Source of the DNA: an uncultured Oscillibacter sp. | GTDB lineage: Bacteria; Bacillota; Clostridia; Oscillospirales; Oscillospiraceae | Reading direction: 5' to 3' | NCBI GenBank assembly: GCA_946183715.1 | Contig: CAMHDB010000076.1 | Coordinates: 1-8,319 of the forward strand | DNA: 8,319 nt | Part shown: piece after piece, positions 1 through 7,777 of the stretch | How the letters are laid out: every line of letters begins with the position of its first letter | How positions within the stretch are numbered: the stretch's first letter is position 1 | Made by a program: the position numbers and the translations under genes | Notes under the pieces: model-generated | Database searches by the model: none | Seen by the model: only the letters and a program-made list of their open reading frames with translations | What the model was told of the DNA's origin: nothing

Positions 1-1
1 C

Positions 2-931
2 GTCTTCGGGGAGGCGCTCGTAGAGTACGCGGCGGAGAATCCGCGCGTGTGCGCCGTGACGGCGGCGATGTCCGACGGGACGGGGCTTTCCGGTTTCGCG
101 CGGGCGTTCCCGGAACGCTTCTTCGACGTGGCAATCGCGGAGGGGCACGGCGTGTCGATGTCGGCGGGCCTCGCCGCGCAGGGCATGATTCCCGTATTTG
201 CGGTGTACTCGACGTTCCTGCAACGCGGCTACGACATGCTCGTACACGACGTGGCGCTGGAAAAACTGCATGTCGTGCTGGGCGTCGACCGCGCGGGGCT
301 TGTCGGGGCCGACGGCGAAACCCATCACGGGTGCATGGACGCGCTCTATCTGTCGCAAATCCCGGGCTTTACGGTGCTCTGCCCGTCGAACTTCGCCGAA
401 CTCCGCGCTATGTTGCGGGAGGCGCTGTTCGACGTGCCGGGGCCCGTGGCGGTGCGCTATCCGCGCGGCGGGGAGGGCGCCTTCCGCGACGACACCTCTG
501 GAAAGCCTCTCGTCCGCCTCTGGCCCCCCGACACGGAAACGCCGGAAAGTACGGTCAACGCCGGAAAAGTCGCGCTCCTGTCCTACGGCGTACTCGTCAA
601 CCGCGTACTCGGCGCCGCGCGCCGTCTCGACGCCGAACGGATTCCGGTAGAAGTCTGGAAGCTCAACCGAATCGCGCCGCTGGACGCCGCCGCGCTCCGC
701 GACGCCTTCGGCGGGTGTCGGGCGCTGTTGGTGCTGGAGGACTGTTTTCGCACGGGTTGCGTAGGCGAGCGCGTCGGCGCGTGCCTGTCGGAACTCGGCG
801 CGCCGCCCCGCACACTGTTACTACGTAACGCCGGGGAGCGTTTCGTGTCGGCGGGGAGCGTGCCGGAACTGGAACGTATGCTCGGAATCGACGCCGACGG
901 CGTTGTGGCGGCTGTCCGGGAGGCGCTATGA
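2..931 (+). CDS. dxs: 1-deoxy-D-xylulose-5-phosphate synthase, C-terminal half (partial)
   Basis: DXS condenses pyruvate and glyceraldehyde 3-phosphate to DXP, using thiamine diphosphate, the first step of the MEP isoprenoid pathway in the cytoplasm. The open frame runs in from the left edge; about 309 of the usual ~620 residues are present, so the N-terminal diphosphate-binding domain lies outside. Seen: TAAMSDGTGL opening the pyrimidine-binding domain, then FDVAIAEGHG (GAG at 140-142 is the catalytic glutamate), YSTFLQRGYD, DRAGLVGADGETHHG and AVRYPRGG, all hallmark DXS segments. A transketolase C-terminal domain follows, ending with SAGSVPELERMLGIDADG. The GTG at 47 is only an internal codon. 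The AEGHG wording instead of AEQHA is, from memory, common in clostridial DXS. The TGA stop overlaps the ATG of the next gene (ATGA), implying coupled translation. The identification is secure. Confidence 0.96.
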   Translation, partial: VFGEALVEYAAENPRVCAVTAAMSDGTGLSGFARAFPERFFDVAIAEGHGVSMSAGLAAQGMIPVFAVYSTFLQRGYDMLVHDVALEKLHVVLGVDRAGLVGADGETHHGCMDALYLSQIPGFTVLCPSNFAELRAMLREALFDVPGPVAVRYPRGGEGAFRDDTSGKPLVRLWPPDTETPESTVNAGKVALLSYGVLVNRVLGAARRLDAERIPVEVWKLNRIAPLDAAALRDAFGGCRALLVLEDCFRTGCVGERVGACLSELGAPPRTLLLRNAGERFVSAGSVPELERMLGIDADGVVAAVREAL

Positions 932-1764
932 AAACAAGATTAGATGTCCGGATGGTAGAAACCGGACTGGAAGAAAGCCGTCAAAAGGCGCAGGCGCTGA
1001 TTCTGGCCGGACTTGTTACCGTCGACGGCAAGCGCGTCGACAAACCCGGCACGCAGGTCTCCGACGACGCCGAAATCGTTGTAAAACAGGCGCTTTGCCC
1101 GTATGTCAGCCGGGGCGGACTAAAACTCGAGAAGGCAATGTCGGCGTTCCCGGTGAATCTGTCGGGGGCGGTCTGCGCGGATATCGGCGCGTCGACGGGC
1201 GGCTTTACGGACTGCATGCTACAGCACGGCGCAGGAAAAGTCTACGCCGTCGATGTCGGCTACGGGCAACTGTCGTGGAAACTCCGCACGGACTCCCGGG
1301 TCGTCTGTCTGGAACGCACGAACGCACGGTATCTGTCGCGGGAGGAAGTCCCGGAGGCGCTCGACTTCGTGTCCGTGGACGTGAGCTTTATTTCGCTCCG
1401 CCTGATACTCCCGCCTGTCCGGGCACTGCTCCGCGGCGGCGAAAGCCGGGTTGTGTGTCTGGTCAAGCCGCAATTCGAGGCCGGACGCGAGAAGGTCGGC
1501 AAGAAGGGCGTCGTGCGCGACAGGGCCGTACACCGGGAAGTGTTGGAACAGTTTCTGGTCAACGCGGCTTCAGCGGGGTTCGCCGTCGACGGCCTGACTT
1601 ACTCCCCCATTCGCGGCCCCGAGGGGAATATTGAATATCTGGGTTATCTCCGACCCGTGGCGGAGGGCGTCCCCCCGGCGCACACGGTCTCCCCGGACGC
1701 GCTCCCCGCGCTCGTCGACGCCTCCCACGAAAATTTACCGGACGGGAGAAGGGAATTATTATGA
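928..1764 (+). CDS. tlyA: TlyA/YqxC-family 2'-O-ribose rRNA methyltransferase
   Basis: Family role: SAM-dependent 2'-O-methylation of cytidine in rRNA (C1920 of 23S, and in some members C1409 of 16S); mycobacterial TlyA loss gives capreomycin resistance. Older annotation calls the family hemolysin A. Seen in 278 residues: an N-terminal S4 RNA-binding domain (about 3-60, ending YVSRGGLKLEKA), a Rossmann methyltransferase fold with SAM motif ADIGASTGGFTDC at 84-96, SVDVSFISL around D151, LVKPQFEAG around K180, the typical GKKGVVRD at 191-198 and GPEGNIEYL around E236. K66 or K69, D151, K180 and E236 fit the K-D-K-E tetrad of this fold. GGGAGG at 918-923 precedes the ATG by 4 bases. It sits between dxs and nadK as in many Firmicutes. 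Whether it methylates one or both rRNAs cannot be decided; the short N-terminus argues mildly for the 23S-only type. Confidence 0.93.
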   Translation: MKTRLDVRMVETGLEESRQKAQALILAGLVTVDGKRVDKPGTQVSDDAEIVVKQALCPYVSRGGLKLEKAMSAFPVNLSGAVCADIGASTGGFTDCMLQHGAGKVYAVDVGYGQLSWKLRTDSRVVCLERTNARYLSREEVPEALDFVSVDVSFISLRLILPPVRALLRGGESRVVCLVKPQFEAGREKVGKKGVVRDRAVHREVLEQFLVNAASAGFAVDGLTYSPIRGPEGNIEYLGYLRPVAEGVPPAHTVSPDALPALVDASHENLPDGRRELL

Positions 1765-2636
1765 ATCCGAAAAAAATCATCCTCTGCCCGAACCCCAGCC
1801 GGGACTACGGCATGAAGGCCACCCACGAGGCCGACGCCATTCTCAAAGAAATGGGCTTCCAGACGGTTGTCTGCTCCCCCTTCCGGGAAGTCAGGGCGAA
1901 CATGTTCGCCGATTACCAAGTCAGGCCGCTGTTACAGGAACTCCCGGGCGCGTCGCTGTTGATTACCTTCGGCGGGGACGGTACTATCCTGCACCTCGCC
2001 AAACTCGCCGCGCTCCATAAAACGCCTGTACTCGGTATCAATATGGGCGGCCTCGGGTTCATCGCCGAACTGGAGGCCACACAACTGGACGCCCTCAGCC
2101 GCCTTCGCGACTGGAATCTCAAAATAGAACGCCGCATGATGCTGGACGTGGCCGTATTCCGCGACGGGCGGCAGGTCTACAACAACCTCGGCCTCAACGA
2201 CGCCGTCATCCGGGAAGGCCCCATTTCGCACGTCATTCACCTGAAAGTCTTTTCTGACGGGCGGCACCTGACCGACATCGCCGGGGACGGCGTGATTATC
2301 TCCACGCCCACCGGGTCTACGGCGTACTCCCTATCGGCGGGCGGTCCCGTCGTCGAACCCGTCTCGCAAAGCCTGCTCATCTGCCCTATCTGCATTCACA
2401 ACATGCGCTTCTCCTCCTACGTACTCTCCCCCGAACACACCCTCTGGGTCGAACTCGACCGCAACGGACACAAGCCCGTATTCCTGTTTGTGGACGAGAG
2501 CCGCGGCTTTTCGCTGCTCGGCACCGACCGCGTAGTCGTGCGCCGGAGCCGCCACTGCATGGAACTGGTGCGACTGACGGAGAAAAGTTTCTGCGAAATC
2601 TTCGCCCAGAAAATGCTCCCCCCGGAATCTGTCTGA
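1761..2636 (+). CDS. nadK: NAD kinase
   Basis: Phosphorylates NAD to NADP in the cytoplasm using ATP or polyphosphate, and is the only known route to NADP. The 291 residues are a normal family length. Seen: GGDGT at 71-75 (phosphate-donor loop with the catalytic aspartate D73), NMGGLGFIAE at 94-103, LNDAVI at 145-150 (the conserved ND pair), and GDGVIISTPTGSTAYSLSAGG at 175-195, the family's nucleotide-binding core. The C-terminal beta domain carries ICPICIHNMR in place of the usual PxCPHxL wording, and VDESRGFSLLGTDRV where DG...GD is usual, a modest divergence. The ATG overlaps the tlyA stop (ATGA), with AAGGG at 1749-1753, 7 bases upstream. The gene lies between tlyA and recN as is common in Clostridia, where argR normally comes next. 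Confidence 0.95.
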   Translation: MNPKKIILCPNPSRDYGMKATHEADAILKEMGFQTVVCSPFREVRANMFADYQVRPLLQELPGASLLITFGGDGTILHLAKLAALHKTPVLGINMGGLGFIAELEATQLDALSRLRDWNLKIERRMMLDVAVFRDGRQVYNNLGLNDAVIREGPISHVIHLKVFSDGRHLTDIAGDGVIISTPTGSTAYSLSAGGPVVEPVSQSLLICPICIHNMRFSSYVLSPEHTLWVELDRNGHKPVFLFVDESRGFSLLGTDRVVVRRSRHCMELVRLTEKSFCEIFAQKMLPPESV

Positions 2637-2650
2637 CAGGATGTGAAATC

Positions 2651-3115
2651 ATGGGCAACTCGTTCAAAGTACGCCGCCGGAGTTCGTTCCACGCCGGGCT
2701 GATGCTCCTCATGCTCGCGGTCTTCAGCTACGCCAACGACATCCAGAGCGCGCAAAGCGCGATGTTCTGGATTCTCGCCGGGACATTCTGGCTCCTGTTC
2801 GCGTTCCGGGCCCCCAATTACGCCAAGGAGCGCGAAAACGCCTTCGGGCGCGCGGCGTTCTACCGCCACTACTTCGGCCCCCTCGACCGCTTCGCCCCTT
2901 GGATTCCGTATTTGTTACTTTTCGCGGGTGCCCTGCTGATGGAGTTCGCGCCGTCGGCGCGCTGGGCCGTGTGGGTACTGCTGGGCGCGGCGGGGCTGTA
3001 CTGTCTCGTGATATGGTTCCTGCTGACGCGCTTCCTTGTCCGCTGGCGGCGGGAGATGTCCGGGCGAATCCCGGCCCCGAAACCGCCGTGGGACGGGGCC
3101 GACGGCGTGCTGTGA
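2651..3115 (+). CDS. Hypothetical four-helix membrane protein in the argR position
   Basis: Not recognised; no catalytic motif is visible. The 154 residues begin with a basic stretch (KVRRR at 6-10), then show four hydrophobic segments at about 13-27, 36-52, 84-97 and 105-126. A charged, aromatic loop links helices 2 and 3 (YAKERENAFGRAAFYRHYFG, 57-76), and the tail is basic then proline-rich (RWRREM, PAPKPPWDG). By the positive-inside rule the N-terminus, middle loop and C-terminus all carry positive charge, which fits a cytoplasmic location for all three. The gene starts 14 bases after the nadK stop with only a weak site (AGG at 2638-2640), and its stop lies inside the recN Shine-Dalgarno site, so it is a real operon member and not a chance frame. 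Function cannot be assigned. Its placement between nadK and recN, where Firmicutes usually carry argR, is the notable point. Confidence 0.8.
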   Translation: MGNSFKVRRRSSFHAGLMLLMLAVFSYANDIQSAQSAMFWILAGTFWLLFAFRAPNYAKERENAFGRAAFYRHYFGPLDRFAPWIPYLLLFAGALLMEFAPSARWAVWVLLGAAGLYCLVIWFLLTRFLVRWRREMSGRIPAPKPPWDGADGVL

Positions 3116-3124
3116 GGGGAAACT

Positions 3125-4819
3125 ATGCTCGAACTGCTTCATATTGAAAATATCGCCGTCATAGAGGAGACGGAAATCGACTTCCGCGACGGCTTCAACG
3201 CCCTGACCGGGGAGACCGGCGCGGGGAAATCCATCGTGATAGACGCGCTGGGCGCCGTACTCGGGGGGCGCACTTCCCGCGAACTCGTGCGTACAGGCGC
3301 GGCGAAAGCGTTCGTCAGCGCGTCGTTTTCCGGGACGCCGCCCGAACTCCCCGACGGAATCGCGCCCGACGAGGACGGCTTGCTACTCCTGCAACGCGAA
3401 CTCTCCGCCGACGGGCGGAACGTGTGCCGGGTGAACGGGCGCCCGGTGTCGGTGTCGCAGCTCCGGCGGCTCGGACAGGAACTCGTCAACATCCACGGAC
3501 AGCGCGACGGACAGCAACTGCTCGACGAGAGCCGCCACGGGGAGTATCTCGACCGTTTCGGCAAGACCGACGCCGCGCTGTCGGCGTACCGCCGCGACTA
3601 CGACGCCATGCGCGCCCTGCGGGAACGTATCCGCGCCCTGCAAATGGACGAGGCCGAACGCGAACGCAAACTCGACACGTTGCGCTACCAAGTCGACGAA
3701 CTCGAACGCGCCGAACTCGTCCCCGGCGAGGAGGAGACGCTGAACGCCCGCCGGAATTTACTCCGCAACGCCGAAAAGTACCTGTCGGCGCTGTCGGAGG
3801 CGGATTTCCTGTTGAACGGCGACGAGGACGCTTCCGGGGCCGTCAGCCAGCTACAGGAGGCCGAAAACGCGCTGTACTCCATCCGCGCACTCGGCGACGA
3901 ACTCGGCGAACTCTACCGCCGTCTGGACGCCGCCCGCTGTGAGGTACTCGATATCGCGGAGAGCGTCCGCGACCTCCGCGCGGCGTTCGACTTCTCCCCG
4001 CAAGAACTCGACGCCGTGGAGAGCCGCGCCGATTTGCTGTACCGACTGGAAAAGAAGTACGGCCCGACCGTGGAGGACATGCTGTCGTATCTGGACAGGT
4101 GCCGCGCCGAACTCGACGCCATAGAGACCGCCGACGACACCCTCGCCCGCCTGCAAGCCGACTACGACGCCGCCTTGCGGGCCGTACAGGAATCGGGCGC
4201 GCGCCTGACCGCCGCGCGGCGTAAGGCCGCGCAAGACTTGGAGGCCCGGATTCTGCGGGAGTTGCGCGACCTCGACATGAAGTCCATGCGCTTCGCCATC
4301 GACTTTCAGGACAAGCCCCCCGCCCCCGACGGTCTGGACAGTATCCGCTTTCTGATGTCGGCGAACGCCGGGGAGGACTTGCGCCCCATTGCGCGTATCG
4401 CCTCCGGCGGCGAACTCGCCCGCATTATGCTGGCCTTAAAGAACGTACTCGCCGAACAGGAGACCGTCGCGACACTCGTCTTTGACGAGGTGGACACCGG
4501 GGTTTCCGGACGCGCCGCGCAGAGAATCGCCGAGAAACTCGCGCAGGTCAGCCGCCATAAACAGGTACTGTGCGTAACCCATCTGCCGCAACTGGCCGCT
4601 ATGGCCGACACGCACTTTTCCGTAGAGAAGGGGGAGCGCGGCGGGCGGACTTGCACGGAAGTGCGCGTACTTGACAGAGAGGCGCGCAAGCGCGAACTGG
4701 CGCGAATCACGGGCGGGAAGAAAGTCACGGAGGCGCTCCTGCACAGCGCCGGGGAATTACTCGACGAGGCCGGACAGTACCGCGCCGGACTTCGCGGAAA
4801 GGAGGAATTGCCGTGCTGA
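3125..4819 (+). CDS. recN: DNA double-strand-break repair ATPase RecN
   Basis: RecN is an SMC-like cytoplasmic ATPase acting early in recombinational repair of double-strand breaks, bridging DNA ends and working with RecA. The 564 residues match the family. Seen: N-terminal LLHIENIAVIEE, Walker A GETGAGKS at 29-36, Q-loop region HGQRDGQ at 124-130, a long charged helical section (about 140-375) rich in Glu, Arg and Leu and fitting the coiled-coil hairpin, ABC signature SGGEL at 427-431, Walker B LVFDEVDTG at 451-459, and the H-loop CVTHLPQLAAMAD starting at 483. GAGGGGAA at 3114-3121 sits just before the ATG and overlaps the upstream stop. The 3' end overlaps the next gene by 7 bases. I see no SOS box, as expected for an internal operon gene; an upstream promoter cannot be excluded. 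Confidence 0.97.
   Translation: MLELLHIENIAVIEETEIDFRDGFNALTGETGAGKSIVIDALGAVLGGRTSRELVRTGAAKAFVSASFSGTPPELPDGIAPDEDGLLLLQRELSADGRNVCRVNGRPVSVSQLRRLGQELVNIHGQRDGQQLLDESRHGEYLDRFGKTDAALSAYRRDYDAMRALRERIRALQMDEAERERKLDTLRYQVDELERAELVPGEEETLNARRNLLRNAEKYLSALSEADFLLNGDEDASGAVSQLQEAENALYSIRALGDELGELYRRLDAARCEVLDIAESVRDLRAAFDFSPQELDAVESRADLLYRLEKKYGPTVEDMLSYLDRCRAELDAIETADDTLARLQADYDAALRAVQESGARLTAARRKAAQDLEARILRELRDLDMKSMRFAIDFQDKPPAPDGLDSIRFLMSANAGEDLRPIARIASGGELARIMLALKNVLAEQETVATLVFDEVDTGVSGRAAQRIAEKLAQVSRHKQVLCVTHLPQLAAMADTHFSVEKGERGGRTCTEVRVLDREARKRELARITGGKKVTEALLHSAGELLDEAGQYRAGLRGKEELPC
4798..4805 (+). promoter_or_regulatory. Strong Shine-Dalgarno site fixing the GTG start of the Rrf2 gene
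   Basis: AAAGGAGG lies 7 bases before the GTG at 4813, inside the recN coding sequence. It is close to a perfect anti-16S match and supports the GTG start, since the product then begins MLISTKGRYALR, the standard Rrf2 N-terminus. It also indicates that the regulator is meant to be translated at a higher rate than simple read-through coupling from recN would give. Confidence 0.85.
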
Positions 4820-5244
4820 TTTCCACGAAGGGCCGCTACGCCCTGCGCGTACTCGTCGACATGGCCGAGCACGAGACCGGAAACTTTCTTCCCCTCCGCG
4901 ACGTGGCCCGCAGACAGGACATCTCCGAAAAGTATCTGGAAAGCGTGGTCAAACTGCTGGTGAAGGGCGGAATCGTGGAGGGCCTCCGGGGCAAGGGCGG
5001 CGGCTACATGCTACGGCGTCCGCCCGACCAGATAAGCGTCGGGGAGGTACTCCGCCTGTGCGAAGGGAACCTGTCCCCGGTGTCGTGCCTCGGCCCGGAG
5101 GCGGTGCCGTGCGAGCGCTCCCCGTACTGCCGCACGTTGCCCCTGTGGCGCGGCCTCGACCGCGTGATTTCCGAATACCTCGACAACTTTACCCTCGCCG
5201 ACCTCATGCGCGGCAGGGACGACGGCAACGACTACATTATTTGA
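4813..5244 (+). CDS. Rrf2-family transcriptional regulator with IscR-like cysteine cluster
   Basis: Rrf2 proteins are small dimeric winged-helix regulators that sense Fe-S status, cysteine supply, nitric oxide or redox state. Seen in 143 residues: KGRYALRVLVDMA at 6-18, a helix-turn-helix around 27-49 (LRDVARRQDISEKYLESVVK), the wing RGKGGGYMLRRP at 59-70, then DQISVGEVLRLCEG and cysteines C92, C100 and C106 in the spacing C-x7-C-x5-C, followed by the usual TLPLW. Three cysteines here resemble the IscR cluster-binding region, so a [2Fe-2S] ligand is a reasonable inference, not proven. It starts with GTG inside the last codons of recN. No cysteine or Fe-S biosynthesis gene is visible nearby, so its targets are unknown; coupling to recN may link repair to iron or oxidative stress. 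CymR-type cysteine control is an alternative. Confidence 0.9.
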   Translation: MLISTKGRYALRVLVDMAEHETGNFLPLRDVARRQDISEKYLESVVKLLVKGGIVEGLRGKGGGYMLRRPPDQISVGEVLRLCEGNLSPVSCLGPEAVPCERSPYCRTLPLWRGLDRVISEYLDNFTLADLMRGRDDGNDYII

Positions 5245-5252
5245 CAACACGG

Positions 5253-5280
5253 AGACGGACAGCCCGAGGGCCGTCCGTCT
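5253..5280 (+). terminator. Hairpin between convergent operons, likely terminator
   Basis: AGACGGAC at 5253-5260 pairs with GTCCGTCT at 5273-5280. After one A-C mismatch the stem continues with GCC/GGC to a very small loop. The hairpin begins 9 bases after the Rrf2 stop and ends 5 bases before the end of the leftward M56 gene. On the plus strand only TTT follows and then GCG, and on the minus strand there is no T-run, so it is a strong stem with a poor tail. It most likely ends the recN operon and may also serve the opposing transcript. Confidence 0.65.
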
Positions 5281-5285
5281 TTGCG

Positions 5286-7775
5286 TTATCCGAAGAAGGC
5301 GTAGAACGCGGCGTTGTCCGAACCGTACTTGTAATACTGCCCGCCGTGGCGGTAGAACGCGCAACTGTCGGCGGCCATCATGAGCTGTACGCTCTCGCCG
5401 TACTCGTCGACGAGCGTCAGCACGTCCTCGAACGGGCACCCCGTCGCCGTGACGCCTTCCGCCTGTTTGAGCAGTGCCGCGAGTGCCGCTAATTTCTCCG
5501 TATCCGTCAGCGTATACGTTCCCGGCTCCGGGCCTGTATGGTTCTGCATATGCGTCAGCGTCGCGCAGGACAGCGCCCCCAAATCCGACAGGCTCCCCGT
5601 ACTCCCCCGCAGACGCTGTAAGACAAGTCTCATCAGCGCCTCCCGGAGGCCGTTGGCCTCGCCGATGTTCGTATCAATGTAGGCGCACGTATACCCGTCG
5701 TAATAGAGCAGTTCGCGCAACGCCAGCGGGTGGGCGGCGAGGTAGTCGCCGGGGTTCGACGACGCCGAAGGCTCCGACATCAGCTCGTCGAACAGCGCTT
5801 CTATAATCGGCGTCGTGTCGATGTTCCAATGCTCCACGACTTGCTGATAAATCTGCTGATTCTGTCCGAGAATATAAGTCTGCGTGTCCAACTGCGCGTC
5901 CGTGAGAACCGACGGGAACTTTTCGCGGATATCGGGCCAGTAGTAGGAACCGTCGCGGGGCTCCCAGTAGTCGGACAGCACCGCGCCGCCGTCCTCCATG
6001 CGGAATGTCAGTACCAGCGGCCCACTCCGCCCGCTGACACGCTCAAAGCTCCCGTCGCGGTAGTCGAAACTCTCCCGTAGCGACATCAGATAGAGCGTCA
6101 CAGTCGGCACGGCTTCCGCGTTTTGCTCCCGTTCGCTTACGGGGGCAGAGCGTATCGCAAGCACGATATGGCTTTCGGCGTCGAACTCCCCGGACGCGTA
6201 CAGGGGCTTATCGTGCGCGATAACCGCCGCGCGTACAGCGTCCCCCAGTTCGTCGGACAGTGTTTCTCCGACGCGCGTCACAGTCCCCACGGCGTCCGGG
6301 TTCGACGGTACCAGCAACAATTTCCCCGTATCCGTCAGGCGCAGTGTGCCCGTCAACAGCGGCCCGGAATACGGCTCTATATCCCTGCTTTTCCACTGCC
6401 GCGCCGTCAGCGTCCCGTTTTCCAGCGACAGCGTATAATTGAAGTAGAATCTTCCTTGCAACTCGCTCAAGCGCCCGTTGCGGTAGTCGTAGACGTTGAT
6501 TCTCTCGTCGATGAACCCCGAACCGAAACTGACCATAGAGCAAAATTCGGGGTAGCCGTCGCCGTTCAAGTCCGCAAGGTACACGCTCCACACGGGCATA
6601 CCGTAAAAGAGTACGCTTTCCTCGCCGTCTACCGTCGCCGTGACGCGCTCCGGCGTCCAGCGGAACGTCACGCCCGGAAATTCCGCGATTTGCAACGTCT
6701 CCGTCAGATTCGGCCAGTTTGCGTCGGCGTCGTTGCGGACCCATTCGTATACGTCGCCGGATAGCGCGCTAAGTTCGGCACCGTCGACGTTCAATAATGC
6801 GGCTTCGGCGTCCGACTGTTCGACGGGGGTTTTGTCGGCGGAGACCGGGCGCGTCAACAGGCATACGCCCGCCGCTACGCATACCACAACCGCCGCGCCC
6901 GTCAGCCAAAGCGCGGGTTTCCGGTAGCGCAACACCGCCCGGACACGCTCCTTTACTCCGTTCTCCCCGAACGCCAGCGGATACACCTGTAACTGACGGC
7001 GGCGCAGGCCGCGATTGAGCAACGCTTCCGAGTAGGCCGCGCGGCGCGGGGCGTCCATGCCGCGTATGGCCGCCTCGTCACAGGCCAGCTCCACGTCGCG
7101 GCAGAAGAGCACGTAGGACACCCATACCAGCGGATGGAACCAGTACAGGCAGGCGGTGAGCCACGCGCAGAGCTTCCAGAACGGGTCGCCGCGCCGGATA
7201 TGCGCGCGCTCGTGGGCGAGTACGCAGGGCAGCTCGTCGCCGTCGAGGCCCGAGGGCACGTAGACGCGGGGCCGGACGATACCGAGTACGAACGGGGAGG
7301 GGATGTCGTCGCAGACGTACACGCCCCCCGACAGCGCCAGCGACGCCGCCACGGTACGCCGGAGTTTCAAGTAGCCGCAGAGGCCCCAGAGCAACAGCGC
7401 GCAGAATCCGGCGAGCCAGACGCCGGACAGGATTTGTGTCAGCGTCCAAACCGAGGCGCGGGGCGTCTCCGAAACTTGCGTGTGCGCGACGGGGTACGGC
7501 ACGGCCTCCGGCAGAACCGCCGCCGTGCCGGGTTCGGTGTCGGGGCGTGCGATATTTTCGGGCAGGTCAAAGTAGACGGGGGCGGCGTCGGGCATGAGGC
7601 CCAGACGGCTTTCAGGCGTATAGGGACAGAGTAGCCGCAGGGCCACGACGGCCCACAGGAGCATACGGAACGCTTTCGGGACGTCGCGGAGCGCAAAGCG
7701 CAACAGGACTACGACGGCAATCACGACCGCCGCCGGGCCGGAGCGGCCCAGCAGGTACAGGAATACGCCTTCCAC
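5286..7775 (-). CDS. M56-family (BlaR1/MecR1-like) membrane metalloprotease with a large non-penicillin-binding sensor region
   Basis: M56 proteins are membrane zinc proteases that sense an external signal and inactivate a BlaI-type repressor. Seen in 829 residues: hydrophobic segments near 13-29, 36-51, 110-136, 205-224 and 288-307; zinc motif HERAH at 188-192; RRGDPFWK; YWFHPLVW at 211-218; VELACDEA at 228-235 with E234 as probable third ligand; and GENGVKERV at 270-278, all typical of the family. Residues 311-829 should lie outside the cell. They contain a DLNGDGYPEF loop (402-411, calcium-loop-like), a DYWEPRDGSYYWPDIREKFP segment (602-621), ELLYYDGYT (688-696) and a C-terminal DSCAFYRHGGQYYKYG (803-818). 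No SxxK plus KTG set of a penicillin-binding domain is visible, so beta-lactam sensing is unlikely. The GTG start lies 2 bases after the repressor stop, with AAAGGGGG at 7783-7790 upstream. The M56 call is firm; the signal is unknown. Confidence 0.9.
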   Translation of the reverse strand: MEGVFLYLLGRSGPAAVVIAVVVLLRFALRDVPKAFRMLLWAVVALRLLCPYTPESRLGLMPDAAPVYFDLPENIARPDTEPGTAAVLPEAVPYPVAHTQVSETPRASVWTLTQILSGVWLAGFCALLLWGLCGYLKLRRTVAASLALSGGVYVCDDIPSPFVLGIVRPRVYVPSGLDGDELPCVLAHERAHIRRGDPFWKLCAWLTACLYWFHPLVWVSYVLFCRDVELACDEAAIRGMDAPRRAAYSEALLNRGLRRRQLQVYPLAFGENGVKERVRAVLRYRKPALWLTGAAVVVCVAAGVCLLTRPVSADKTPVEQSDAEAALLNVDGAELSALSGDVYEWVRNDADANWPNLTETLQIAEFPGVTFRWTPERVTATVDGEESVLFYGMPVWSVYLADLNGDGYPEFCSMVSFGSGFIDERINVYDYRNGRLSELQGRFYFNYTLSLENGTLTARQWKSRDIEPYSGPLLTGTLRLTDTGKLLLVPSNPDAVGTVTRVGETLSDELGDAVRAAVIAHDKPLYASGEFDAESHIVLAIRSAPVSEREQNAEAVPTVTLYLMSLRESFDYRDGSFERVSGRSGPLVLTFRMEDGGAVLSDYWEPRDGSYYWPDIREKFPSVLTDAQLDTQTYILGQNQQIYQQVVEHWNIDTTPIIEALFDELMSEPSASSNPGDYLAAHPLALRELLYYDGYTCAYIDTNIGEANGLREALMRLVLQRLRGSTGSLSDLGALSCATLTHMQNHTGPEPGTYTLTDTEKLAALAALLKQAEGVTATGCPFEDVLTLVDEYGESVQLMMAADSCAFYRHGGQYYKYGSDNAAFYAFFG

Positions 7776-7777
7776 GG

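Noticed and set aside
134..154. AEGHG instead of AEQHA in the DXS active site, considered as a possible catalytic anomaly
   Set aside because: The catalytic glutamate and neighbouring histidine are kept, and I recall the AEGH form as common in clostridial DXS.
4306..4872. Long minus-strand open frame opposite recN and the Rrf2 start, plus others at 2417-2869 and 3139-3564
   Set aside because: These oppose genes identified by strong motifs, are Ser/Arg/Pro-rich, and show no domain or convincing ribosome-binding site; they are shadows of the codon pattern.
6123..6764. Long plus-strand open frame opposite the M56 gene, and a similar one at 7134-7634
   Set aside because: They are antisense to a gene with clear family motifs, their translations are rich in Arg, Val and Gln with no recognisable domain, and long antisense frames are expected in GC-rich DNA.
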